NCBI GenBank assembly: GCA_021151695.1
Contig: JAGKWU010000006.1
Location: 124,001-188,000 of the forward strand
DNA: 64,000 nt
Source: Cellvibrionaceae bacterium
GTDB lineage: Bacteria; Pseudomonadota; Gammaproteobacteria; Pseudomonadales; Cellvibrionaceae
Reading direction: 5' to 3'
Shown: in pieces, positions 43,402-52,145 of the stretch
Layout: every line of letters begins with the position of its first letter
Numbering within the stretch: position 1 is the stretch's first letter
Translations under genes and position numbers: made by a program
Notes under the pieces: model-generated
Database searches by the model: none
What the model saw: the letters and a program-made list of their open reading frames with translations, nothing else
Told to the model about the DNA's origin: nothing

Positions 43402-44805
43402 TTATCTCCAACTATTTGCCGAATCCAGACGTAGCTCCAGACGGTTATTGGCCAACGCTGCCGTATTCCAATCACGGGGAGAACTTGCCTGACGATCAGG
43501 ATAAGGATAATTCCCCGGCGCCACTCGCATTTGCAGGCTAATAGCAGCCTTTTCTGCCGGACTTAATCCAGCCAGCACCGCCTCAATATCTGCCACATAG
43601 TGTTTAGCAAGCTGCTCCAAACCATAAATTTCGTTGGCAAACAGGCAATTGGCCATAGTTGCGCCGGGTACTGGCAGCTGGGGTTGGCCGGCAGTATCTA
43701 TGGCCAGACAAAAATTACCCGCGTAAGCAACAACAGTTACCGTGCCGCGAAAACCGTTGGCAATAATCCGGCTCAACAATTCCTGCAGGCGAATAGCGAC
43801 CTTGGGGTCCATATTGTTCTGATTAAAAGGAATTGTAGCCGTCTGGTTAAAAGCCCAGGCGAGATCGGCCAGATAATCCGAGGTCGCCGCCTGCTGTACT
43901 GGCGGCGCCGGCGCTGCAACTGGAGCCTCCGCAGCCACTGGTGTTGTTTTGGCGGCGAGAGAAGATTGACGCAGCCCCACAAGCTGCTGCGCCAACTCGC
44001 CTTGCTGATGTTGGGACTGGACAACCATATCGCTGAATTTGCCGGCGTAAAACAGAATCATCCCTATAGTCACCAACAGCAAAATCACCGCCAGGAAACT
44101 CCATCCGCTCCCCTTGGGCTCAGATTGCCGGGCTACAACTACCTCTGGCTCCGCCGGGCGAGTGGATACAACATCCAGCAACTCCTGCTTGATGCTGTGA
44201 TGAAGCCCTTTCAATTCCCGCACTACCCGCGCCGTGATAAAGCGGCGACTATCTTCCAACGTGTGCTCAAGATGGCTCAACCGCAGCTCCAGATTGCGCG
44301 CCTGTTCAACACTGGCGGGACTGGGCGCGCGCCTGTCCATTTGCGGCATCTGGGGTTCAACCACACTTGCTGCTGGTGTCGGCAACTTCTCTTTTGCCGG
44401 GGCGGAAACAGGTTCTGGCAGTATCTCCTGGGGATAGATATGAATAGTTTCCAGTACCTTGGAGAGATCTGCTGAATTGATAGTGTCCTTACTCACCACA
44501 TCCAACGCACCCAAGGCGCGGGCTTGCCCCGTGTAGACATCACCACTTTTGGAGGTATACATGATCACGGGAATCATGGCTGTTTCAGGGTGGGACTTGA
44601 TGATTTGCAGCGCGCGAAAACCGTCCATACCCGGCATCAGGTGATCCATAAAAATCACATCCGGCTCGTTGGTGGCGAGATAGCGCAACGCCGCTTCGCC
44701 GGAATCCATCACATCGATATGAAGGCCGTAGGGGCGAAGCATTTTTTTGAGGCGGTATTGGGCCGTGCTGGAATCGTCGACAATCAGGGCGCGTTTCGCT
44801 GGCAT
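43402..44805 (-). CDS. Receiver domain - transmembrane - C-terminal domain protein, function unknown
   Basis: Protein of 467 aa with a rare layout. Residues about 4-122 are a CheY-like receiver with acidic pair DD (10-11), phospho-acceptor Asp54 in FMDHLMPGMDG and Lys in VVSKD. A Pro-rich linker and a helical stretch (about 165-210) lead to one membrane helix (about 233-255, FLAVILLLVTIGMILFYAG). A Gln-rich and Ala/Pro-rich linker then joins a C-terminal domain (about 310-467), probably periplasmic, which I do not recognise; its end NNRLELRL faintly recalls the NRRVEI tail of OmpA-like domains. No kinase adjoins it. It lies between sufT and sufE on the same strand, with a hairpin upstream. 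Confidence 0.8.
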   Translation of the reverse strand: MPAKRALIVDDSSTAQYRLKKMLRPYGLHIDVMDSGEAALRYLATNEPDVIFMDHLMPGMDGFRALQIIKSHPETAMIPVIMYTSKSGDVYTGQARALGALDVVSKDTINSADLSKVLETIHIYPQEILPEPVSAPAKEKLPTPAASVVEPQMPQMDRRAPSPASVEQARNLELRLSHLEHTLEDSRRFITARVVRELKGLHHSIKQELLDVVSTRPAEPEVVVARQSEPKGSGWSFLAVILLLVTIGMILFYAGKFSDMVVQSQHQQGELAQQLVGLRQSSLAAKTTPVAAEAPVAAPAPPVQQAATSDYLADLAWAFNQTATIPFNQNNMDPKVAIRLQELLSRIIANGFRGTVTVVAYAGNFCLAIDTAGQPQLPVPGATMANCLFANEIYGLEQLAKHYVADIEAVLAGLSPAEKAAISLQMRVAPGNYPYPDRQASSPRDWNTAALANNRLELRLDSANSWR

Positions 44806-44879
44806 GACAGATTATCCTTATTAATCATTATGCCGGCAGATTAGCAGAATTGAATTGGATAAAACCTAACCAATTCACA

Positions 44880-44897
44880 GAGGCGCAACGGCGCCTC
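44880..44897 (-). terminator. Hairpin after sufT
   Basis: GAGGCGC (44880-44886) pairs with GCGCCTC (44891-44897), AACG loop. It lies 16 bp downstream of the sufT stop on the minus strand but without a strong T-run, so it may be a weak terminator or RNA-stabilising hairpin. Confidence 0.45.
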
Positions 44898-44912
44898 AAT
44901 ACATGCGGAGAT

Positions 44913-45449
44913 TTAGAAGAACATGCCTGTTTCGAGTTGGGCTTCTTCGCTCATCATATGACGCGCCCATGGCGGATCGAACACCAATTCAACTTTAACG
45001 GATTTGACATTAGGGACTTTGCGCACGCGATATTCCACATCGCCCACCAGCACCGGCCCCATACCGCAGGCAGGTGCAGTCAGGGTCATTTTGATGGTGA
45101 CTTGTTTGCTTGCCTGATCCACAGCCACGCCGTAGATCAAACCGAGATTAACGAGATCAACGGGAATTTCCGGATCAAATACTGTGCCCAATGCCTGCCA
45201 GACTTGCGCTTCAAGAATCTGGTCGTCTTTGGGCTCAGGGAAGCTGATAGTTTCAGATTCCAAACCCAACTTGTGCGCATCAGTGCCATCCACGCGCACC
45301 ATTTGGCCGTGGTAAGTCACTGTATAGTTACCACCCAGCGCTTGGGTAATAGTAACGAATGTATCCTGGGGAATGGTAAGCGGCGTACCATCAGGTACCC
45401 GGCGCGCGGGGCAATCTTCCAGCGCTACGACCATGCGTCTTTCAGACAT
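44913..45449 (-). CDS. sufT: Putative Fe-S cluster assembly/maturation protein SufT
   Basis: Protein of about 178 aa. The C-terminal half is a DUF59/MIP18-like domain (VFDPEIPVDLVNLGLIYGV, LTAPACGMGPVL, VELVFDPPWARHMMSEEA), preceded by the SufT-specific N-terminal part. SufT helps Fe-S protein maturation under high demand in other bacteria. Its place as the last gene of the suf series supports the name. ATG 45449 has GAG upstream; longer TTG start at 45470 is less likely. A 157-bp palindromic element separates it from sufA. Confidence 0.9.
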   Translation of the reverse strand: MSERRMVVALEDCPARRVPDGTPLTIPQDTFVTITQALGGNYTVTYHGQMVRVDGTDAHKLGLESETISFPEPKDDQILEAQVWQALGTVFDPEIPVDLVNLGLIYGVAVDQASKQVTIKMTLTAPACGMGPVLVGDVEYRVRKVPNVKSVKVELVFDPPWARHMMSEEAQLETGMFF

Positions 45450-45497
45450 AGATTTCTCAAAACTAAACAAATTAATTGGATCACCGCAGACTCGCCA

Positions 45498-45654
45498 ATT
45501 GCAGGTCGGTCAATACTTGGGCGACCGTCGGAGGCATGGACGACCCACATGGATGTGGGAAGTGTCTCGACGTGTAGGAACACAAAGAGACCCAACGTCG
45601 AGCTTACAGGGATGTACTTGCAGCGTGTCGACCAAGTATTGACCGACCTGCAAT
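45498..45654. mobile_element. 157-bp MITE-like palindromic element between sufA and sufT
   Basis: Perfect 23-bp terminal inverted repeats (45498-45520 and 45632-45654) flank about 110 bp with several smaller hairpins: CCCACAT/ATGTGGG (45544-45559), TCGACGT/ACGTCGA (45567-45573 with 45595-45601) and TACA/TGTA (45605-45616). It codes for nothing credible. Words such as GCATGGA and TTACAGGGATGTACTTGCAGCGTGT style segments recall dispersed intergenic repeats of marine gammaproteobacteria; that recollection is not checked. Confidence 0.75.
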
Positions 45655-45677
45655 CCGCACTAACCTAGCAGCCCGTA

Positions 45678-46040
45678 TTAATTGGCAACGCTAAAACTCT
45701 CACCACAACCGCAATAATCTTTTACGCGCGGGTTGTTAAACTTAAGCTGGCGATTTACACCTTCTGTTACATAGTCAATTTCAGTTCCACTCACCACCGG
45801 CAGCGCCGCTGGATCAATCAAAAACTGAACGTCGTTTTCCAGCGCCAGCTGCAGATCATCCGCCTTGCCTTCATCAACCAAATCGACAACATACATCCAG
45901 CCGGTGCAACCACTTTGCTTGACGCTCAGGCGCACCGCTTTAGCCGTTTGATGATTGCCCAGCTGACGACGAAAATGCGCTACCGCCGACGGGGTTACCG
46001 AAACAGATTCTTGTTGGGGATTAAAGGTTTCAACACTCAT
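45678..46040 (-). CDS. sufA: Iron-sulfur carrier/assembly protein SufA (IscA/HesB type)
   Basis: Protein of about 120 aa, A-type carrier fold. The three cluster-binding cysteines are present in VKQSGCTGWMY and DYCGCGES. It takes clusters from SufBCD to target proteins. ATG 46040 has GGAGG six bases upstream; an ATG at 46052 overlaps the sufS stop and places the SD inside the gene. It follows sufS directly. Confidence 0.94.
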   Translation of the reverse strand: MSVETFNPQQESVSVTPSAVAHFRRQLGNHQTAKAVRLSVKQSGCTGWMYVVDLVDEGKADDLQLALENDVQFLIDPAALPVVSGTEIDYVTEGVNRQLKFNNPRVKDYCGCGESFSVAN

Positions 46041-46051
46041 TACAACCTCCA

Positions 46052-47278
46052 TTACAGCAAAAACATTTTTGCTTTTTCGAGCGCCGCAAACAGGCGATCG
46101 ACTTCGTCAAAGGTGTTATAAAAACTAAAACTGGCGCGCACAGTGCCAGGGATGCAAAACTGATCCATGATCGGCTGGGCGCAGTGATTACCCGTGCGCA
46201 CGGCAATACCCTGCTTATCCAATAAGACACCTACATCCGCCGGATGTGCGCCTTCAAGGATAAAACTCATCACGCTGGTTTTGTTGGCGGAGGTACCAAC
46301 CAATTTGATACCTGGCGTTGCGCAGGCTTTTTCTTCGGCGTAAGCCAACAGTGCCTGCTCGTGAGCGGCAGCTGCATTGCGGTCAATACTATTAAGGTAA
46401 TCAATAGCAGCACCAAAACCTATGGCTCCGGCGATATCCGGTGTACCAGCTTCAAATTTGTACGGAAGCTGATTGAAAGTAGTGCCCGCAAAACTCACCG
46501 TTTCGATCATCTCACCACCACCTTGATAAGGTGGCATGGCTTCCAATAGTTCGCGCTTGCCGTAAAGCACGCCCAAACCTGTAGGACCAAAAAGCTTGTG
46601 GGCAGAGAAAGCGTAAAAATCGCAGTCCAATGCCTGCACATCCACCGACCAATGGCTCACGGCCTGCGCGCCATCCACCGTCACTTTTGCACCCGCGCCA
46701 TGGGCGAGCGCAATAATTTTTTCGATGGGATTAATAGTGCCCAGCGCATTGGATACGTGGCCGACGGAAACCATTTTCACGTGACTATCCAACATGGCCT
46801 CGAAGGCCACCAAATCAATAGTGCCTGTCGCATCTACAGGAATTGGCTCGACACTCGCACCTGTCGCCGCAGCAATTAATTGCCAGGGTACAATATTGGA
46901 GTGGTGCTCCATCGCAGAAACCAGAATGCGATCTCCGATAGATAAATTAGCGCGCCCCCAGCAGTTGGCCACGAGATTAATACTCTCGGTAGTACCGCGA
47001 GTCCATATAATTTGCTTTGCATCTGGAGCGTTTAAAAACGCCGCCACTTTGCTGCGCGCCGCTTCAAATTTTACCGTCGCGCGATCCGCCAACGCATGTG
47101 CACCGCGATGCACATTGCTGTTGTCGTTGCGATAATAATCGCTGATAGCATCAATCACTGCGTTGGGCTTTTGCGTAGTAGCGGCGCTATCGAGATACAC
47201 CAGTGGCTGCCCATTTACTTGCTGATGCAGTATGGGAAAGTCGGCACGAATCTTTTCAACATCAAACACGGCAGTCAT
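46052..47278 (-). CDS. sufS: Cysteine desulfurase SufS (class II)
   Basis: PLP enzyme of 408 aa (E. coli SufS 406). LDSAATTQKP near the start, the PLP lysine in FSAHKLFGPTG (about residue 226) and the catalytic Cys in RTGNHCAQPIM (about 364), the class II context that needs SufE. ATG 47278 is one base after the sufD stop, giving tight coupling; the longer frame inside sufD is not family sequence. Confidence 0.97.
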   Translation of the reverse strand: MTAVFDVEKIRADFPILHQQVNGQPLVYLDSAATTQKPNAVIDAISDYYRNDNSNVHRGAHALADRATVKFEAARSKVAAFLNAPDAKQIIWTRGTTESINLVANCWGRANLSIGDRILVSAMEHHSNIVPWQLIAAATGASVEPIPVDATGTIDLVAFEAMLDSHVKMVSVGHVSNALGTINPIEKIIALAHGAGAKVTVDGAQAVSHWSVDVQALDCDFYAFSAHKLFGPTGLGVLYGKRELLEAMPPYQGGGEMIETVSFAGTTFNQLPYKFEAGTPDIAGAIGFGAAIDYLNSIDRNAAAAHEQALLAYAEEKACATPGIKLVGTSANKTSVMSFILEGAHPADVGVLLDKQGIAVRTGNHCAQPIMDQFCIPGTVRASFSFYNTFDEVDRLFAALEKAKMFLL

Positions 47279-47279
47279 T

Positions 47280-48578
47280 TTATTCCGCCATTTCCAGGAA
47301 CAATTGCTCGCGCCCGAAGAGCGCAGCCAAACGCGGCTGCAGATAATCGTGCACAACCGGCTCGGGAATTTGCTCCAATAATTCGTTGATAAATCCAAAG
47401 CTCATCATCACTTCTGCTTCGGCGCGCGACACGCCGCGGCTTTGCAGATAATAAAGCGCGGTGGCATTCAACTGGCTGACGGTGGCGCCATGGGCACACT
47501 TAACATCGTCAGCATAGATTTCCAACTCGGGCTTGGTATTGATTTCCGCTTTGTTGGAGGTGAGCAAGTTTTTGTTGCTCAGCTCTGCCAGGGTTTTTTG
47601 CGCTTGCGGATGTATGTAGATGCGACCATTAAAAACCGCCAAGGCAGAATCACCAATAATGCCGCGAAATACTTCATTGGATGTGCAGTGGGGAACCCAG
47701 TGCTGCACATTGGTGTGGTAATCCACCATTTGCTTGTTGCGCGGCAAATAAATACCTTGCAGATCCAGATCCGCGCCCTGGCCACGATGATTCAGTTGGT
47801 AGTCGATACGTTTTAAACGGCTACCCATGGCAAGGGTAAAACCACGCAGGCGCGCATTGCGATTCAAGTCAGCATGCACGGCGCCAATATGCTGGGCGTT
47901 TTCTTCTTCAAGATTCAAACGGTAATGCTGCAGCTGCGCATTGTCACCCACCACTATTTCGGTGAGCGAATTAACAAAACTGTTTTGCTGCTCAGTGGTA
48001 GACACATAGTGTTCAATCACTTCCGCTTGGGCAGACTCTTCCAATACCACCAACAAGCGTTGGTTAACAGAGGCAGATTGTTCGGCAGCTGTAGACACTT
48101 GAACAATATAAACAGGCTTGGTGAGATTTTGGTTGCGAGCAACATGAACCAAAATACCGTCATCAAGCCAAGCGTTGTTCAAAGTGGCAAACAAGTGTTG
48201 TGCGCCCTGCACTACTTTGCCCAGATGCTGTTGGATAACAGCTTGCTGTTGCGCATTGACTTGCGAGAAACGCACAACATTTTCATTCAGTTCACTTGAG
48301 CTGGCGACATCAAAGACGCCATTTACAAATACCAGGCGAATAGCATCGACAGGAATGTAATCAACCTGGCTATGCCAATCAGCAGAAGCACTTGCCCACT
48401 GCACAGGGATATTTTTTTGCAGCGATGCTAATGATGTATTTTTCCAATGCTCAGTTTTGCGCGTTGGCCAGTTGGCAGCTTGCCAATCGTTTGCCGCCTG
48501 CGCACGCAAGTCGGCAAGCCACACTGGACTTTGCTGCTGCGCCGCTAACTGCAGGGCTTGTTGTTGAAAATCGCTCAT
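47280..48578 (-). CDS. sufD: Fe-S cluster scaffold subunit SufD
   Basis: Protein of 432 aa (E. coli 423). The right-handed beta-helix core and the conserved late segments DVKCAHGATVSQL and LQSRGVSRAEAEVMMSFGFI (basic C-terminal family motif) identify SufD. With SufB and SufC it forms the SufBC2D scaffold. It starts 3 bp after sufC. Confidence 0.96.
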   Translation of the reverse strand: MSDFQQQALQLAAQQQSPVWLADLRAQAANDWQAANWPTRKTEHWKNTSLASLQKNIPVQWASASADWHSQVDYIPVDAIRLVFVNGVFDVASSSELNENVVRFSQVNAQQQAVIQQHLGKVVQGAQHLFATLNNAWLDDGILVHVARNQNLTKPVYIVQVSTAAEQSASVNQRLLVVLEESAQAEVIEHYVSTTEQQNSFVNSLTEIVVGDNAQLQHYRLNLEEENAQHIGAVHADLNRNARLRGFTLAMGSRLKRIDYQLNHRGQGADLDLQGIYLPRNKQMVDYHTNVQHWVPHCTSNEVFRGIIGDSALAVFNGRIYIHPQAQKTLAELSNKNLLTSNKAEINTKPELEIYADDVKCAHGATVSQLNATALYYLQSRGVSRAEAEVMMSFGFINELLEQIPEPVVHDYLQPRLAALFGREQLFLEMAE

Positions 48579-48581
48579 GGA

Positions 48582-49331
48582 TTACACCGCCTCTTCTTCA
48601 AGCCAGGCGTAACCTTTTTCTTCCAGCTCCAGCGCCAGTTCTTTGCCGCCGGTTTTCACGATGCGGCCATTGGCCAGCACGTGTACATAGTCGGGAACAA
48701 TGTAGTCCAGCAGGCGCTGGTAGTGGGTTACGACAATAAAGCTGCGATCAGCTGAACGCATTTCGTTAACGCCATTGGCGACAACTTGCAACGCATCGAT
48801 ATCCAGACCTGAGTCGGTTTCATCGAGGATGCAGAGCTTGGGTTCAAGCAGCATCATTTGCATAATTTCGTTGCGCTTCTTTTCACCGCCGGAGAAACCT
48901 TCGTTTACACCACGCTTTAAAAAGTTAGGATCAAGGCTGACGCGTTTGCTGGTTTCGCGTGCGAGTTTCATAAACTCAACCGCAGTCAATTCTGGTTGGC
49001 CATGATATTTGCGCTTGGCATCTACCGAAGCTTTCAGGAACTCCATATTGCTGACACCAGGAATTTCCACCGGATACTGGAACGCCAAAAACAAACCTTC
49101 GCGCGCGCGCTCTTCAATTTCCAGCTCAAATAAATCTTTGCCATTGAAATCGACTGAACCGCCAGTCACTTCATAACCTTCACGGCCAGACAACACATTA
49201 CCGAGTGTACTTTTACCCGCACCGTTAGGGCCCATAATGGCGTGAACTTCGCCAGGCTTTACGGTGAGATTGAGGCCTTTGAGAATATCTTTTTCCTCGA
49301 CTTTAGCGAACAGGTCAGTAATGCGTAACAT
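48582..49331 (-). CDS. sufC: Fe-S cluster assembly ATPase SufC
   Basis: Protein of 249 aa (E. coli 248). ABC ATPase motifs: Walker A GPNGAGKST (about residues 35-43), signature GFSGGEKKR, and LDETDSGLDIDAL. It powers conformational change of the SufBD pair. It lies between sufB and sufD; a palindromic repeat fills the sufB-sufC gap. Confidence 0.98.
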   Translation of the reverse strand: MLRITDLFAKVEEKDILKGLNLTVKPGEVHAIMGPNGAGKSTLGNVLSGREGYEVTGGSVDFNGKDLFELEIEERAREGLFLAFQYPVEIPGVSNMEFLKASVDAKRKYHGQPELTAVEFMKLARETSKRVSLDPNFLKRGVNEGFSGGEKKRNEIMQMMLLEPKLCILDETDSGLDIDALQVVANGVNEMRSADRSFIVVTHYQRLLDYIVPDYVHVLANGRIVKTGGKELALELEEKGYAWLEEEAV

Positions 49332-49389
49332 AAATTCTTTAATCCGATAATGTTTTGTCTAACACGGTTATGACGACATGTGCTTTTGT

Positions 49390-49456
49390 CGTCATTCCCG
49401 CAGGGCATCCAGCGCCTTTGCTTTTTAAAGTCACTGGATGCCCTGCGGGGATGACG
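49390..49456. repeat. REP-like palindromic element, copy 2 (sufB-sufC)
   Basis: A 23-bp inverted repeat with one mismatch: CGTCATTCCCGCAGGGCATC... (from 49390) and ...GATGCCCTGCGGGGATGACG (to 49456), around a T-rich loop of about 21 nt. Same family as copy 1 at 29823-29900. It would form a long hairpin in the suf mRNA between sufB and sufC. Confidence 0.85.
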
Positions 49457-49469
49457 GCAACACTAAATT

Positions 49470-50906
49470 TTATCCCACTGAGCCTTCAAGGCTAACTTCC
49501 AACAACTTGCCGGCTTCCACAGCAAATTCCATAGGCAATTCTTTAAACACTTCACGACAGAAACCATTCACGATCATGGAGACTGCTTTTTCGGCATCCA
49601 ATCCGCGCTGTTGGCAAAGGAACAGTTGGTCTTCACTTACTTTGGAAGTGGTGGCCTCGTGTTCAATAACAGCCGTTGGATTTTTACTTTCGATGTAAGG
49701 AAAAGTGTGCGCACCACATTTGTCGCCAATCAACAGCGAATCGCACTGTGTGTAATTACGTGCGCCTTCAGCGCCCGGATTCATACGCACCAAACCGCGA
49801 TAGGCATTGGAGCTTTTGCCGGCGGAAATCCCCTTGGAGATAATCGTCGAGCGAGTATTTTTGCCGATGTGGATCATCTTGGTGCCGGTGTCGGCTTGCT
49901 GGTAATTGTTGGTGAGCGCGACGGAATAGAATTCGCCCACACTGTTGTCACCGCGCAAAATACAGCTGGGGTATTTCCAGGTAACGGCCGAGCCGGTTTC
50001 AACTTGTGTCCAGGATATTTTCGCGTTGGTATGGCATATGCCGCGCTTGGTTACAAAGTTGTAGATGCCACCTTTGCCTTCTTCGTTGCCGGGATACCAG
50101 TTTTGTACTGTGGAATATTTAATTTCCGCGTTGTCGCAAGCGACCAACTCAACCACAGCAGCGTGCAGCTGGTTTTCATCGCGCATAGGCGCGGTGCAAC
50201 CTTCGAGGTAGCTCACATGCGAACCTTCGTCCGCAATAATCAAGGTGCGCTCAAACTGGCCGGTGTTTTGTTCGTTGATACGGAAGTAAGTGGACAACTC
50301 CATGGGGCAACGCACGCCTTTGGGGATATACACAAAGGAACCATCCGAAAACACCGCCGAGTTGAGCGCGGCGTAGTAGTTGTCTTTTTGTGGCACTACC
50401 GAGCCGATATATTTTTTCACCAGATCAGGATACTTATGTACCGCTTCGCTGATGGAGCAAAAAATCACGCCGGCTTCGAGCAGTTTTTCTCGGAAAGTAG
50501 TTACTACAGAAACCGAGTCAAACACCACATCCATTGCAACGCCAGCAAGTGCAGCTTGCTCATGTAAGGGAATACCGAGTTTTTCGTAGGTACGCAGCAA
50601 TTCGGGATCAACTTCATCCAAACTTTTTGGTTTGGAATCCATGGATTTGGGCGCGGAATAATAGGACACCGCCTGGAAATCTATATCGTCATATTTAACG
50701 TGCGCCCACTCTGGCTCGGTCATTTCCAGCCAGGCTTTATAGGCGTTCAAACGCCATTCGAGCAACCACTCGGGTTCGTTCTTTTTGCCGGAAATAAAAC
50801 GAATAACATCCTCATTCAAACCGGGCGGCAAGGTTTCCGAATCGATTTCGGTATGGAAACCGGCCGCGTATTCTTTCTTGATGAGATGTTCTACTTGTTC
50901 AGACAT
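49470..50906 (-). CDS. sufB: Fe-S cluster scaffold subunit SufB
   Basis: Protein of 478 aa (E. coli 495). AAGFHTEIDSETLPPGLNE at the start, the beta-helix core with SYLEGCTAPMRDENQLHAAV, the NWYPGNEEGKGGIYNF motif and late SEDQLFLCQQRGLD identify SufB. It is the scaffold on which the cluster forms. AAGG lies nine bases before the ATG. Confidence 0.98.
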   Translation of the reverse strand: MSEQVEHLIKKEYAAGFHTEIDSETLPPGLNEDVIRFISGKKNEPEWLLEWRLNAYKAWLEMTEPEWAHVKYDDIDFQAVSYYSAPKSMDSKPKSLDEVDPELLRTYEKLGIPLHEQAALAGVAMDVVFDSVSVVTTFREKLLEAGVIFCSISEAVHKYPDLVKKYIGSVVPQKDNYYAALNSAVFSDGSFVYIPKGVRCPMELSTYFRINEQNTGQFERTLIIADEGSHVSYLEGCTAPMRDENQLHAAVVELVACDNAEIKYSTVQNWYPGNEEGKGGIYNFVTKRGICHTNAKISWTQVETGSAVTWKYPSCILRGDNSVGEFYSVALTNNYQQADTGTKMIHIGKNTRSTIISKGISAGKSSNAYRGLVRMNPGAEGARNYTQCDSLLIGDKCGAHTFPYIESKNPTAVIEHEATTSKVSEDQLFLCQQRGLDAEKAVSMIVNGFCREVFKELPMEFAVEAGKLLEVSLEGSVG

Positions 50907-50917
50907 GGTGATGCACC

Positions 50918-52132
50918 TTAAACATGATGCAGCGATTTTTGCTGCAATTTGGCAACGACGCTACGAATGTGGTCGATTGCAAATTCAATTTCCGCGGCGC
51001 TGGTGTAACGCCCCAAACTAAAACGTAACGAGGCTTGCGCCTGTGCATCGCTCAGGCCAATCGCCTTGAGCACATAACTGGGTGATAAGCTCGCGGAGTT
51101 ACACGCGGAGCCGCTGGACACTGCCAACTCACGGAGCGAGAGTAATAAGGTCTCGCCATCCACACTCTGTCCATTGGCATTTGCAAAAGCCACATTCAAA
51201 TGGCCAGCCACTGTCTGCGATGATCCATTGCGCTGCACGCAAGGCAGATCCGCAATGCCCTGCCACAACTGATCGCGCAATTGCGCAATGCGTTGGCAAT
51301 CTTCGTCCAATAACTGTGCGGCCAGTTCAGCCGCTTCACCCATACCTACACATTGATGCGTAGCCAAAGTACCGGAGCGCATATTGCGCTCGTGGCCGCC
51401 GCCGTGCATTTGCGCAGCGATTTTAACGTCGCCTGCACGACGCACGTAGAGCGCACCTATGCCTTTGGGACCGTAAAATTTGTGCGCCGAAAGCGACAGC
51501 AAATCCACACCCAGGGTTTTCACATCTATAGCGACTTTGCCTGCACTTTGGGCAGCGTCGCAGTGCAGCAAAATGCCACGGCTTTTACACAAGGCCCCAT
51601 AACTTGCGACATCGTTTATCGAACCTAATTCATTGTTAACCTGCATCAGGCTGACTAAAAAAGTGTCTTCGCGTAGCGCTGCAGCTAGCGTTTCAACCAG
51701 GACAATTCCCTCGCTGTTGGGCTGCAGATAACTGATCTCAAAACCTTGGCCTTGCAACCATTTGGCGACATCCAGCACGGCTTTGTGTTCGATAGCCGAG
51801 ACTACAATGTGGCCGCCACTAGCATGTGCGGCGCGGTAGGTTTCAGCGGCACCTTTTAAGGCCAGGTTATTGGCCTCGGTGGCGCCGCTGGTCCAGACGA
51901 TCTCACGCGCATCGGCGTTAATCAACGCGGCAACTTGTGCACGTGCATTTTCTACCGCTTCTTCCGCTTGCCAACCGTATCCGTGTGAACGGGATGCGGG
52001 GTTGGCGAAATTACCTTCCAGCGTCAAGCACTCCACCATTTTGGCAGCCACAGACGGCGCTACCGGTGTGGTGGCGGCATAGTCCAGATAGACGGGCTTG
52101 CGGATGCTTGGCGGGTGTTGCTTGGAAGTCAC
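50918..52132 (-). CDS. iscS: Cysteine desulfurase IscS-type (class I)
   Basis: PLP enzyme of 404 aa, the same length as E. coli IscS. YLDYAATTPVAPSV, the PLP lysine in LSAHKFYGPKGIGALYVRR and the mobile-loop catalytic Cys in SSGSACNSASLSPSYVL are class I features, distinct from SufS. A GTG start at 52132 is used. It lies 13 bp after iscR and 11 bp before sufB. Its partner IscU is absent, so it may supply sulfur for tRNA thiolation or for SufBCD. Confidence 0.93.
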   Translation of the reverse strand: MTSKQHPPSIRKPVYLDYAATTPVAPSVAAKMVECLTLEGNFANPASRSHGYGWQAEEAVENARAQVAALINADAREIVWTSGATEANNLALKGAAETYRAAHASGGHIVVSAIEHKAVLDVAKWLQGQGFEISYLQPNSEGIVLVETLAAALREDTFLVSLMQVNNELGSINDVASYGALCKSRGILLHCDAAQSAGKVAIDVKTLGVDLLSLSAHKFYGPKGIGALYVRRAGDVKIAAQMHGGGHERNMRSGTLATHQCVGMGEAAELAAQLLDEDCQRIAQLRDQLWQGIADLPCVQRNGSSQTVAGHLNVAFANANGQSVDGETLLLSLRELAVSSGSACNSASLSPSYVLKAIGLSDAQAQASLRFSLGRYTSAAEIEFAIDHIRSVVAKLQQKSLHHV

Positions 52133-52145
52133 GCAATAATCTCAA

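Noticed and set aside
43600..44475. 291-codon plus-strand frame opposite the receiver-domain gene
   Set aside because: Antisense; the minus-strand frame has a clear receiver domain and membrane helix.
45498..45654. Integron attC-like site
   Set aside because: The element has long perfect terminal repeats and lies in an operon with no integrase or cassette array; the attC core-site pattern is not evident.
44850..45668. 272-codon plus-strand frame across sufT and the palindromic element
   Set aside because: Runs antisense through sufT and into the repeat; no recognisable protein.
49611..50567. 318-codon plus-strand frame opposite sufB
   Set aside because: Antisense shadow of a clear sufB; no domain, no SD.
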